64,000 bases of DNA from assembly GCF_901709675.1 (NCBI RefSeq), contig NC_051098.1:1543500-1607499 (forward strand), given 5' to 3'. The notes under the pieces are model-generated. The model saw only the letters and a list, made by a program, of their open reading frames with translations, ran no database searches and was not told the origin of the DNA. The position numbers and the translations under genes were made by a program. Position 1 is the stretch's first letter, and each line of letters opens with the position of its first letter. This stretch comes from Syngnathus acus. Lineage: Eukaryota; Chordata; Actinopteri; Syngnathiformes; Syngnathidae. Positions 1 through 10,025 of the stretch are shown in pieces.

Positions 1-304
1 AAAGGCAAACTGACATGACTTAACAAAACAATAACTTGACTGACTGGGACGTGAAACAAGAAGACAGCAGGACATAACGACAACAAGACAGTACGACAAC
101 AACAGGAACCAAAAAGACATCAAGACAACAACAATGATCCGACGGGGCGTGAGGGGCAGACAGGACTTATATACACGACAGGTAACAAGAGGCAGGTGGG
201 AATAATCAAACTAATCATGGGCACACAGGAGGGGAGGAGCGAGCACACAGACAGAAACCATGACAACAGACACGTAGTGGAACGGCTGGGGACGAGACGT
301 GACA
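1..304 (-). mobile_element. Ty3/Gypsy-type LTR, cut by window edge
   Basis: Read on the minus strand the block starts TGTCACGTCTCG at 304, has a TATA-like stretch (gtatataag, near 168-176) and then a T-rich, C-rich run typical of fish Gypsy LTR R/U5 regions. It resembles the LTR start at 63604, which also begins TGTCACG. The other LTR end lies outside the window, so solo LTR and LTR of a longer element cannot be told apart. The class is inferred from composition and the terminal motif. Confidence 0.55.
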
Positions 305-449
305 ATATAAAACATTCAGTATTATACTTACATTATTTACACAATAATGATTTAATGTTTGAAATATCTTTATTTTTCACTTTTTAACAATTTTGAAAAA
401 GAAAAATTACATGGACAACAATAGAAAAACTGTTAACTATGTGTGAGTG

Positions 450-451
<2 letters not shown>

Positions 452-498
<47 letters not shown>
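452..498. repeat. (TG)n microsatellite
   Basis: Nearly uninterrupted TG dinucleotides. Cysteine/valine reading frames across it are artefacts of the repeat. The sequence from about 305 to 790 holds nothing else I can identify. Confidence 0.95.
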
Positions 499-502
<4 letters not shown>

Positions 503-794
503 TGCTTTGCCTCATTTTCTCATCACTGCCTGCAGTTCAGGCAAACTACCATCTGCTGGCTGTGATCATTGCACACAGGTACATTGCATTTCCCATACCT
601 ATTGCTGACCTTGCGGTCTTTTCTGCTTGGGCAGATCTGACACCTCTTCCTCTTTGGTTGGCCCAGGCTGCTACTTTCCAGTGGCTTTGTTGTGGGTTTT
701 GTCACCCCACACCTTTCCATTACTTCTATAATCGGGGTTTGTAGCTGGGTGCAGCGTTTCAGCGTCGTGCATTGGGGATGCCACTCTTGAAATC

Positions 795-2290
795 TCAAAG
801 TCAAGTCAAAGTCTGCTTTATTGTCAATCTCTTCACATGCCAAGACACACAAAGAAATCGAAATTACGTTTCCACTATCCCACGGTGACAAGACATACAG
901 TAGTACACGATATACATACAAGTAAACAACACAAAATAAAAACAAGAAGGCACCAACAATGAATAATAAGAGTGATGAATAAATAATAAGTAAACAAATA
1001 ACACAATAAATAGGAGGAGCAAAACGGAGCAAGTGTGCATACAGCAGACAGTCAGAATATAGCGCAAAAGTACAGGACGCTACGCAGAAGGGGGGAGAGA
1101 GTTCAGGATCCTAACAGCCTGGAGTATGAAGCTGTTGGTGAGTCTGGTGGTGCGGGAGCGCAGGCTCCTGTACCTCTTCCCAGAGGGCAGAAGATCGAAC
1201 AAAGAGTGAGCGGGGTGACTCACATCACTCACAATCGTGGTCGCCTTGCGGGTGAGATGGGAGGTGTAAATGTCCTTCAAGGAGGGGAGTGAAGCACCAA
1301 TAATCTTACCAGCCGTGTTCACTATGCGCTGCAGGGCCTTCATGTTGTATTCAGTGCAGCTACCACCCCAAACAGCGATACAACTGGAGAGGACGCTCTC
1401 AATGGTGCCACGGTAAAATGTAGTCATGACGGCCGGAGGAGCACTCGCTCGCCTGAGTTTCCGCAGGAAGTACAGGCGGCGCTGGGCCTTCTTCGCCAGT
1501 GATGCGGTGTTGGTGGACCAGGAGAGATCCTCACTGATGTGCACCCCCAGGAACCTGGTGCTGCTCACTCTCTCCACCACAGCACCGTCGATGGTCAGCG
1601 GCAGGTGTCGGGTGTGACCCTTCCGGAAGTCAACAACAATCTCCTTGGTCTTGTTGACGTTCAGCAGGAGGTTGTTGTCCCTGCACCACGTGGTCAGAAG
1701 GTCAACCTCCAACCTGTATTGAGTCTCGTCGCCCTTGGTGATGAGACCCACCAGAGTCGTGTCGTCAGCAAATTTCACGATGCGGTTGTTGCTGTAGGTT
1801 GCAGCGCAGTCATGCGTCAGCAGGGTGAAGAGCAGCGGACTGAGCACGCAGCCTTGGGGGGCCCCCGTGCTCAGCGTGATGCTGGCAGAGATTTTGTCGC
1901 CAACACGTACCACCTGAGGCCTCTGACAGAGGAAGTCTAGTAGCCAGTTGCAGAGGTACGTAGGTACTGAGGCCCAGCTTGGCGAGTTTGCAGATGAGTC
2001 GGTGTGGCACAATGGTGTTGAAGGCAGAACTGAAGTCCACAAACAGCAATCTCACATACGAGTCCCTTCTCTCCAGGTGGGTGAGGGCCGAGTGGAGGGC
2101 AGAGCAGATGGCATCCTCAGAGGACCGTTTGGCTCGGTACGCAAACTGGAAGGGGTCTATGGTGGGGGGGAGAATGGACCTGATGTGCTCCATGACAAGC
2201 CGCTCGAAGCACTTCATGATGATGGGCGTCAGTGCCACGGGGCGGTAGTCATTGAAGCAGGACGGAGCAAATCTGGGTGTTGAGCTGTGG
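795..2290 (-). mobile_element. L2-type LINE, 5'-truncated, antisense
   Basis: This is the 3' half of a non-LTR retrotransposon. On the minus strand the reverse transcriptase region is followed by a 3' UTR that ends near 795 in a short GACTTT-type repeat, preceded by an ATAAAG signal. The same 3' UTR recurs as short insertions at 39296-39396 and 55046-55610, so this LINE family is repeated locally. The 5' part (endonuclease, ORF1) is missing, as is usual for truncated LINE copies. Confidence 0.85.
1080..2238 (-). pseudogene. LINE reverse transcriptase fragment, one frameshift
   Basis: This encodes the palm and thumb part of an L2-clade reverse transcriptase. On the minus strand the first frame (from 2238) carries the DFSSAFNTI motif with the first catalytic Asp. 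A shift near 1955 moves to a 320-residue frame with [13 protein letters not shown], then KFADDTT (the catalytic FADD box), FLGVHI and a C-terminus ending in [16 protein letters not shown] and an RTTRLTNSF-like tail. All core motifs after the truncation are visible, but the frameshift and missing N-terminus make it non-functional. Clade assignment follows from the [10 protein letters not shown]...HDC pattern common in fish L2-like LINEs. Confidence 0.85.
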
Positions 2291-2291
2291 C

Positions 2292-3115
2292 GATATCCAT
2301 CATATTATACCACAGCACCATGGGCCCACCTCTGTGTTTGGCGCTTGCAGGTGTATGTGCATCTGGTCAGTGGTGTCGACACCTCCTTTCGTCTTATTGT
2401 AAAATGTGATCACTTCTGTTTTTTTCTTCGCGCTAGTTTCATCCACTACTTTGTCGTGGTGCATCGTGCTCAGGAGCACAACAGCTTTTCCTTTCTTCCT
2501 GACATAGCTGACCATGGTAAGGTTGCCATTGAATCCAAACTCTGTGCTGTGAACCTCCCTAGAGTTTGAAGGCTTCATCAGAGGAGGGATATCTGGCTTG
2601 TTCTGGCGTAGACTCCCCACAATGGTGAGATCCTTATCCAAGAGATGCTGCGCAAGAGGCACACTGGTGAAGAAGTTGCCCATTGTTATGTTTCGACCTG
2701 TGTGTCTAAATTGACGACACAACTGCTGGACAATGGTTTCACCCAGAGTCTTCTGAACTTCTACTCCTGGTTGTCTCCCTGTGTAAACTATGCCATCTAT
2801 TGCATAGGGGATGCGTGCATCACAAACCCATAAGCCACAGTTGATGAGGATCAAAGGCTCCCATTGGATTCCATAGAAAATGCATGCGGGTCATTTTCGA
2901 CCCACTTATGGAAACTTGGGGTAGTAATACAAAAACTACAATTTCTCAAAATATATAATAGGTAAGTTAAAAATGTCAATAGCATGATGTCAAAAACATG
3001 TTTTTTGAGGAATTCCTGGAATATGAAATGATAACAGTTTTTAATTACAAAGATAGTTAAAAAAACAACCTCACCGGGTCATTTTTGACCCACTTAGTAT
3101 GTACCCTAGGGTTAA
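2292..3115 (-). mobile_element. piggyBac-like element, 5' end and part of transposase
   Basis: The right-hand terminus is CCCTAGGG at 3104-3111 followed by TTAA (3112-3115), which fits the TTAA target of piggyBac elements. Inside it are two near-identical palindromes, gggtca-tttt-cgaccc (2888-2903) and gggtca-tttt-tgaccc (3076-3091), acting as subterminal repeats. The transposase reads inward on the minus strand. The left end was not found: the element is cut where it meets the L2 LINE near 2290. Confidence 0.75.
2300..2854 (-). pseudogene. piggyBac transposase fragment (PGBD-like)
   Basis: About 185 residues from the catalytic core of a DDE_Tnp_1_7 transposase. The block with NFFTSVPLA corresponds to the family motif DN-[WF]-FTS, but the catalytic Asp before Asn is Gly here (codon ggc near 2675). 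The third-Asp motif KGGVDTTDQM is intact. The N-terminal region, the first catalytic Asp and the C-terminal cysteine-rich zinc finger are absent. Loss of one catalytic Asp plus truncation makes it inactive. Confidence 0.85.
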
Positions 3116-3120
3116 ATTTT

Positions 3121-3290
3121 GGAAAGTACATCAGAACTTTAAAAATATTTTCTAAATTTCAGCGACGGCTCTGTCACAATAATGCGACCAGCGCGGTGCA
3201 GTTGCGCGCTCGGCGACGCGCTACGGTTGCACGTTCGGCGGTGCGCTGCAGTTGCGCAATCGGACAAAAATGCGCAAAACAAAGAACAAA
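3121..3290 (+). repeat. Dispersed repeat, inverted copy at 9340-9512
   Basis: About 170 bp, GC-rich in its second half (runs of gcgc...ttgcgc), closely matched in reverse complement at 9340-9512. There it directly adjoins a Tigger-type terminus, so the block is probably internal sequence of a non-autonomous Tigger derivative. Translations of both copies are similar only because the DNA is. Confidence 0.75.
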
Positions 3291-3292
3291 AA

Positions 3293-4250
3293 CAGATGTG
3301 TGCGGATCCTGTTCATTAATTACAGCTCTGGTTTCAACATGATCATTCCACAAAACCTTATGAACAAACTCAGCGCCATAGGCATCAACACCTCCCTCTG
3401 CAAATGGCTCCTGGACCTTCTTACCAACAGACCACAGACTGTGAGAGTTGGCAATAACTCCTCACAGACCACCATCATGAACCAAGGGGTATGTGTTGAG
3501 TCCTCTGCTGTTCACCCTGATGACCCACGACTGCTGTGCCGAACACAACTCAAACCAGATTATCAAGTTTGCAGATGATAAAACAGTAGTGGGCCTCATC
3601 AGCAATGATGATGACTCAGCTTACAGAGAGGAAGTACACCATCTCATAAACTGGTGTGACATCAACAACCTACACCCCAATATCATCAAAACAAAAGTAC
3701 TAACTGTGGACTTCGGGAAAAAACACTAGCCACACACACGCACCTCTAATCAATGACAGTGCTGTGGAATCAGTGAAGAGCACTAAATTCCTGGGGGTGC
3801 TCATCACTTCTGACCTGACTTGGACAACCAACACCATCTCCCTTGTCAAGAAAGCACAGCAACATCTGCACTTCCTACGTAGGATGAGAAGAGCCAGTTC
3901 CACCCCCCCTACCCAGCACTCACCACCTTCTATAGAGGTGCCATTGAGATTGTTCTTACCAGAGGTCTCTCAGTCTGGTACGGGAGCTGTCATGTTGTTG
4001 ACCAGAAGGCACTTCAGAGGGTTGTGAGAACAGCAGAGAAGTTAACAGGATCAGCCTAACTATCCATGCAGAATCTGTCACAGAAGGACCATCAACATTA
4101 TCAAAGATCTCACACACCCCTCACACAAACTGTTTACTCTCTTACCATTCGCTACATTGCAAGACCACCAGACTCAACTTCTTTCCACGGGCCATCAGGC
4201 CATCAGATTGCTAAACAATGAGCCCCCCGCCACCCACACAACTACTCCAT
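3293..4250 (+). pseudogene. L2-type LINE reverse transcriptase remnant
   Basis: A plus-strand remnant spread over three frames. It shows FINYSSGFNMIIP (first catalytic Asp motif degraded from DFSSAFNTI), then [41 protein letters not shown] (FADD box), STKFLGVLI and [17 protein letters not shown]. Frameshifts lie near 3490 and 3730, and the C-terminus decays after about 3900. It belongs to the same broad LINE group as the copies at 1080-2238 and 20085-21027 but is clearly older. Confidence 0.8.
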
Positions 4251-4289
4251 ACACCTTACAATTTTTATGCTATGTGTGTGTGTTCAGTT

Positions 4290-4345
4290 CAGGATGGCCC
4301 GCAACCCTCGCGAGTATCTGGATCAGATAATGGATGGATGAATGG
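4290..4345 (+). repeat. ATGG-type retroposon tail
   Basis: A short piece resembling the 3' end of the SINE at 48617-48935 (gcccgcaaccc...ggatcagataatggatggatg). Too short to classify further. Confidence 0.5.
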
Positions 4346-5710
4346 ATTCCCAAAAAATATGTTGTAAATTGATTTATGTGCCAGTGAGCGATAAACTGCA
4401 AGAGGGCACCTGACAAATCATGTGACCGCTAGTCAATCAGCGTCCGGAGTGGCGAGAGTTTAAGTTACCCAGACTTTTTATATTTGTTGCTGACCAGGGG
4501 TACACGTACTCCGTTTTGAGAACCATTGATTTAGGCGATACATAGTCCATAATTTGAAACCAGATCCTGAAAACAACAAAGAAGCTTGTAACAATATTGG
4601 TAAGAAAGAGGGTGGAATTGAATAAGATTTTCTTCTTTCATTCTTTTTCACGCATTATTATTTATCCCTTTTGTATTTGAAACACTTATTAATTACATAA
4701 AATAAGTTATGTAATTGTGTATCACTCTGTGTACTACTGTAAAATGCTACTGCATTAAAAAAATGCTGACAGAAAAATATGGAAATCAGTCATTAAAAAT
4801 ACAGAAATTAATTGAATGTATAGTCGTATACTGCAAATAATAAGGGTAGTAACTTAATACATTTTTTTACAGTACTCTCCTGGATCACTGATGCCAGTTA
4901 AGTACTTTTTTTATATGAACAAGTTAACAAGTACAGTGTATGCTCCCTAAGGAAACTGTATATCACCTTTGTCCTTTGTTTTCTGTCTCTCAACTGCACC
5001 AGGAAGACATGTAGGACACTGGACCCTGAGGACTAGAATTGTGACCCGTGCTTAATAGAGTCATGTTTCAATTTAACTATATATTTTTGTCCACCTGATG
5101 GCAGTGTAACTCCAGCTCTGAAACTGCTTCTCTTTTTTCCCCTGCTTACAATATCCTGCTGCCCATCAGTGCAGACAATTAGAAGAATAAGAAAAAAAAT
5201 CATCTGTCTAAGTTAATTTGTCGGAGTACTTTTGAGGTGAATTTAAGGAAGCCTTGACTGCAAACAAGCAAACAAGAAAGGCTTACCACCTGAAAAATGA
5301 GCAATCTCAAATGTGAAAGAAATATCAATTTGTGTCCACTACAGAGAACTCTTAGCAAAACAACAACAAACAAAAATAAATAAATAAAACCACTCTTTTT
5401 TTCAGTCTTGTAACATGTTGAAAATCAGTAGCAAAGAGTAATTCTCATTTTCCTAATTCCATTCACTCTGAAATGCTAAGCTCCTGCTTGTGTGTCCTGT
5501 CCGTCTCATTCATTGTCTTCTCGTGAAAGAGAGACAGTGTCTTTCAGAGGTGTTGCTGTTCTCGGTTGTCCTGCTGCGTGTTCTCCCACACACGCACAGG
5601 CTGGTGTAACGTCACCTCACCTCATGCTGACTTGTTTAATTGTCTACCTACCTCAGGGCAGACCAATGAGTGTTTGCTTATTCTATTCTTAAGAGAATCC
5701 ACAGGGACAG
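4346..5710. other. No gene seen
   Basis: AT-rich sequence without convincing coding signal or RNA gene. A weak hAT-like end (ggggtacacgtactcc...gagaaccattg) lies near 4497-4530 but has no partner. Short open frames here have no recognisable motifs. Confidence 0.6.
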
Positions 5711-6489
5711 TACCGTATTTTTTGGACTAAAAGTCGCTCCGGAATATACGTCGCATTAGCAATAAAATGCACAATAAAGTGAAAAAAAACATATATAGTA
5801 AGTCGCTCCGGAGTATAAGTCGCATTTTGGGGGAAATTTATTCGACAAAATCCAACACCAGGAACAGACATGAACGAGCAATAACAGGCTAAACGATCGG
5901 GAGCTAACGTGACATAAACACAAACGAAGAGCTGAGAACGGCCCTGATGTAACATTCAGAGTTATTCAAATAACCATTACATGAATACCACATTTATCAA
6001 ACTACTATCTGTGTCACTCCAATTCATCAAATCCATCGATCGTCCTTTATGGAAACGATGCCGCGTATGCGCCGCGCCGCTGACGTCTAAATATTCTAAA
6101 TATGCCACAGACCCATATAACAATATATAAAGTATATAGCAAATAACTATCATATAAACAACAATATTATCAAACCATCTGTGTCACTCCAAATCATTAA
6201 ATCCATCGATCAAATTCCTCGTCCTTTGTCAACAACGCCGCGTGAGCCCGGCTGACGTCAGCCTCGTCGTTATTCCACAGATCTAGTATATAACAATATT
6301 GTAGCGTTAACAAAGTACCAGGAAAGACGTGGGTTTGGTAAACGGCTCTTTATTTAACAAAACAAGAGTTCAACGAGCCAACAACTACTGAACTGTAACA
6401 ATAAAAACATATACAAGTTGCTACACGAAATAAAATATATCAAATAACTATAACATAAATAGTTCACCACCACACGGCCCCAAGCCCAC

Positions 6490-6830
6490 CGGCGTCGACT
6501 TCCAGGCATGTGGCGGCGTAGACTTCCCTTCCCGGAGGTGGAAGGGAGCTCCATAGAATAGGACCGGGCGTGCGTAAAAGCCATGTCCGAGCCCCATCCA
6601 CCATCCCCGGACAGCCACCCGGCCGAGCGCCGGCCCCCGACTTCCATCCACGGAGGTGAAAGAGAGCTCCATAGAGTAGGACCGGGCGTGCATAAAAGCC
6701 ATGTCCGAGCCCCATCCACCGTCCCCGGACAGCCACTCGGCCAAGCACCGGCCCCCGACTTCCATCCATGGAGGTGAAAGAGAGATCCGTAGTGTAGGAC
6801 CGGGCGTGCGTAAAAGCCATAATAGTTTTT
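6490..6830. repeat. 118-bp minisatellite inside A1
   Basis: The anchor ggaccgggcg occurs at 6561, 6679 and 6797, giving a period of exactly 118 bp. The same unit is present once to three times in the other A copies (11850-12120, 38765-39050, 46380-46580, 57540-57730). It is GC-rich and almost free of stop codons, so it creates false open frames on both strands. Confidence 0.9.
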
Positions 6831-7121
6831 CAAACCTTCTGTGTCACTCCAAATCATTAAATCCTTCAAACTCTTCGTCCTTCGTGTCACTTACAAACAA
6901 AGCCGCTCATGATGCCGGTAGTAGTGGGGCCCTTCGTCATCCCGTGATCGAATCTTTGTCCTTTATATGAACAATCGCCACGCCGCGCCACTGACGTCAC
7001 TTGAAATTCAAATTACAGTAATCCCTTGCTACATCGCGGTTCGTTTATCGCGGTTTCACTTTTTTTTTTTTTTTTAATTTTGAAAATTTGTGAAAAAATT
7101 CACATATAAGTCGCTTCTCAG

Positions 7122-7404
7122 CAATGTTCCCTCTAATTTTTCATGTATCTGGGCATACACACAAGCTCCCAAAGCAAACTGAGGACTACTGTGAGCAACA
7201 TCAGGTGGCCAACCCGCGGCTCGCTCTTTGCCGGGGGGGGACGGTCATGGGACGTCAAACGCTGCGTGTTCGCTTCGCTTCGGGGGGGGGGGGGGGGGGG
7301 GGTTGATGTGGGATGTTGTTTATGCGCTGGATAGATTTACTTGTGCGCTGAGAATGTGCGGGCAGTGCGCGATTGCGCACGCACGCAGCTTAGAGGGAAC
7401 ATTG
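7122..7404. mobile_element. hAT-type MITE with perfect 8-bp duplication
   Basis: 283 bp with 15-bp terminal inverted repeats CAATGTTCCCTCTAA, flanked on both sides by CTTCTCAG (7114-7121 and 7405-7412). The interior includes a long G run (about 7281-7301). An 8-bp duplication with short inverted ends is the hAT signature. It sits inside A1, so it is younger than A1. Confidence 0.92.
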
Positions 7405-7476
7405 CTTCTCAGTATAAGTCGCCCCAACCCCACCCAAACTATGAAAAAAAACGCGACTTAGTCGAAAAATACGGTA

Positions 7477-8030
7477 TGTTGATTTTTTTTTCATGACATA
7501 CACTTAAAAACCTCATGACTGAGTTCAATAATATGCTAAAAAAATAAAAATCAACGTACATTTGCAATCACTATTATAGTAGATAAGTCTTACCTCACCG
7601 TACAGGAGGCTGACATGTTTTGCTGCCATCTTTCTGCTACGGACACTTGAAGGAGACACACTTAGTGAACATAGTTCCTCAATGCAATATGATCCAACAA
7701 AAAGGGCGTTCCCGTTTTGGACGGCAACGTCAAACAGCTGAGCGCCCCCCCCCACCACCAACAAATATGTAAACCAACGGATTGAATATGGCTTAGTTTT
7801 TAAATTCCATTCACATGGTCAACAGCATTGAATTAAAGCCCACGGACTACGGTAATAAATTCGACTGTTTTACATTTTACTCATTCATTTGTGGTCTATA
7901 TAAAGTCGAACGCGGTGCTTTTGTCTGAATTCCTCGTTTTGATGCCATCAGGGGTCCCTCTTTTCTACTTGTTCTGAGGTGCGGCTCAGAGCAGGCCATT
8001 TTGGTGCGGTTTCTTTAAATGCAAATGAGA
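7477..8030. other. No gene seen
   Basis: Unassigned sequence between A1 and the Tigger derivative. No coding motif, RNA gene or clear repeat boundary recognised. Confidence 0.5.
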
Positions 8031-8032
8031 TA

Positions 8033-8822
8033 CAGTGGAGCCTCAGTTTTCGAACGTCCCAGTTCTCGAACAAATCGGTATTCTAACAAAAAAGTCGAGA
8101 TTTTTTTGCTTCGGATTTTGGACGAAATTTCGTTTGTCGAACCTTGCGAGATGAGCCGAGAGGACCCGCATGCCAACTGACTCCGTTCGTTATCACATTC
8201 TCGTTACTCTGAGGATTGCATCAACACTAATCATGCCTCCAAAGGAAGCAAGTGGGAAGAGTAAAGCTGATCATGGCGAAAAGAGGAAAGTAGTGCGCAA
8301 AACGGTTGAATTTAAAAAAGAATTGATCGCAAAATATGAGTCCAGTGTGCGTGTCAGAGTTGGTGTGGGAGTTTTGCATGGCAAAATCGACAATAAGTTC
8401 GATCCTGAAAAACAAAGACGCTCTTAAACCAAGTGATGTTGCGAGAGGGGCAACTGTGCTTACCAACAAACCTTTGCTCTTTGTTGTGCTTTATTTCCCC
8501 TCACAATTTAAAAAGATATCTTTTACTATTAGAATGCAACACACAAGCTACAGCAGATACGGCAATACATTCCCCAGCCTAGCCTACTCTATTAATTCAG
8601 TTTATTATTTATATTATTTATTTAAACATTACCTACTCACTTATTTATGCAGTTTATGGTGTAAAATAATGAAAAAAAGCTTTAAAAAAGCGTTTTCTTG
8701 CTTGGAATGGATTAAATGTTTTTCCATTATTTGTAACGGGAAAACATGATTCGGAATTCGAACGATTCACTTCTCGAACAGCCTTCTGGAACGGATTGTG
8801 GTCGAAAACCGAGGCTCCACTG
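8033..8822 (+). mobile_element. Tigger/pogo-type deletion derivative
   Basis: Terminal inverted repeats cagtggagcctcrgttttcga face each other and TA flanks both sides (8031-8032, 8823-8824), as expected for the Tc1/mariner-pogo group. The interior keeps only the start of a Tigger transposase, then jumps to AT-rich sequence and the 3' end, so the catalytic domain is deleted. Related ends lie at 9202-9512 and 17977-18108. Confidence 0.9.
8234..8466 (+). pseudogene. Tigger transposase N-terminal helix-turn-helix remnant
   Basis: The frame opens MPPKEASGKSK and continues with KRKVVRKTVEFKKELIAKYE, typical of the CENP-B/pogo N-terminal DNA-binding domain. After a shift near 8340 the second helix part reads MAKSTISSILKNKDALK and ends ARGATVLTNK. 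The DDE catalytic domain is absent. This is the DNA-binding piece of a transposase, not a host CENP-B gene. Confidence 0.85.
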
Positions 8823-9004
8823 TACTTCATACCCCACACCCTCCAACCCGCATGATGTGCGCCTCCCTTTCCGGTCGACATATTTCTAGTTTTAGCTGAG
8901 GTAGTGTTTACTTGCGCCGCAAACATTTTGATTGATTAAAAGACGTCTACGGCAGAAGACTAGGCCATACACACTTAACATGTAATAAAATCAGCAGAAA
9001 GACT

Positions 9005-9200
9005 GATGCTAATGCAATGAACGTAGGATGGCCAGATTTGGGTTTCTGAAAAAAAAATTTGGAGGGGGCGTGGTAATTTTTAAGGGGCGAGGTCTTTATT
9101 TTTTTTGGGGGGGGGTCATTTGTGTCATAGGTTATGACACAAATGACATGGTGTCTGTATACAATTGCATTTAGTGGCCCGAATAACACAAAACAACATA
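9005..9200 (+). repeat. Dispersed DNA-element end, second copy at 55917-56108
   Basis: The phrase gccagatttgggtttctgaaaaa, a run of T/G and the block gtcatttgtgtcat...ggcccgaataacacaaaacaacat recur at 55917-56108. It resembles the terminal region of the element whose opposite end (ccggtcaccctag) is near 19713. Superfamily not determined. Confidence 0.6.
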
Positions 9201-9201
9201 T

Positions 9202-9512
9202 AATGGAGCCTCGGTTTTCGACCACAATCCGTTCCAGAAGGCTGTTTGAGAAGTGAATCGTTCGAATTCCGTATCATGTTTTACCATTACAAATAATGGT
9301 AACAAATTTAATCCGTTCCAAGCAAAAAACCCGCCTTTTTTAAGCATTCTTTCATTTGCGCATTTTTGTCCAATCGCGCAACAGCAGCGCACCGCCGAAC
9401 GCGCAACCGTAGCGCGTCGCCGACCGCGCAACTGCACCGCGCTGGTCGCATTATTGTTACAGAGTCGTCGCTGAAATTTAGAAAATATTTTTAAAGTCCT
9501 TATGTACCTTGT
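9202..9512 (-). mobile_element. Tigger-type 3' end fragment
   Basis: Begins aatggagcctcggttttcg, a slightly decayed version of the terminus at 8822, then follows the same subterminal sequence with the phrase acggattgtgg inverted. It continues into the 170-bp block shared with 3121-3290. The other end is missing. Confidence 0.75.
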
Positions 9513-9843
9513 TGCGTGTTGTGCGGGATGTCCGATGTTGAGCCAGGAACAACAAAGATGTGGAGTATAGAGTTGGTTCTTTATTGGCAAGATCTTGGGT
9601 TGTTTAATGGTGGCCAATGCACGAGGCACGGCAGCAGATGAAACAACAGCTTCCTTCTCCAGGTCAGCTTCTTTTATACTGCCCGGAAAACCGGGAATTT
9701 GTCACATGACCATTTGGTACCTGAGTGTGGGGGGGGCGTCACCCCCCTGTGTGTGTGCGTGTGTGTGTGTTCCTATGTGTGTGTGTCCATACAGTTATGT
9801 ATGTGTGTTGTATTCATGTTCTGATTGAGCAGTTATGTTTATA
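9513..9843. other. No gene seen; short GT-rich stretch
   Basis: Unassigned sequence. A degenerate GT run lies at about 9745-9800. No coding motif. Confidence 0.5.
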
Positions 9844-9845
9844 TA

Positions 9846-10025
9846 CCGTAATTTTCGGACTATAAGTCGCTCCGGAGTATAAGTCGCATCAGCCATAAAA
9901 TGCCCAAAAAAGTGAAAAAAAACATATATAAGTCGCTCCGGAGTATAAGTCGCATTTTGGGGGGCAATTTATTCGACAAAATCCAACACCAAGAACAGTC
10001 ATGAACGAGCAACAACAGGCTAAAC
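9846..10025 (+). mobile_element. Family A copy A2, left part
   Basis: Starts after TA (9844-9845) with CCGTAATTTTCGG and the double gtcgctcc / gtataagtcgc boxes. It runs to ggctaaac (10018-10025), where a 4.86 kb insertion begins, and resumes at 14887 with another ggctaaac followed by the expected family A sequence gatacgtatgctaacgtg. Confidence 0.85.

Larger units (their letters stand above)
5713..7474 (+). mobile_element. Family A element, complete (copy A1)
   Basis: A non-autonomous DNA element with TA on both sides (5711-5712, 7475-7476) and imperfect inverted ends starting CCGTATTTT. Just inside the left end are two boxes (aaaagtcgctcc, gtataagtcgc). The right end repeats the boxes inverted. 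The interior has modules with gacgtcag and gatttaatgatt-like phrases, an array of 118-bp repeats (6490-6830) and a pogo-like end (cagtaatcccttgctac) near 7017. A hAT MITE is nested at 7122-7404. No transposase is encoded. TA duplication suggests a Tc1/mariner or pogo-type transposase supplied in trans; this is inference. Confidence 0.8.

Noticed and set aside
6354-6890. Long minus-strand frames over the 118-bp repeats as a protein gene
   Set aside because: They are produced by a stop-poor tandem repeat, shift frame with each unit and occur in every family A copy; no known domain.
8234-8466. Host CENP-B gene
   Set aside because: The helix-turn-helix fragment lies between Tigger inverted repeats with TA flanks and lacks the rest of the protein.
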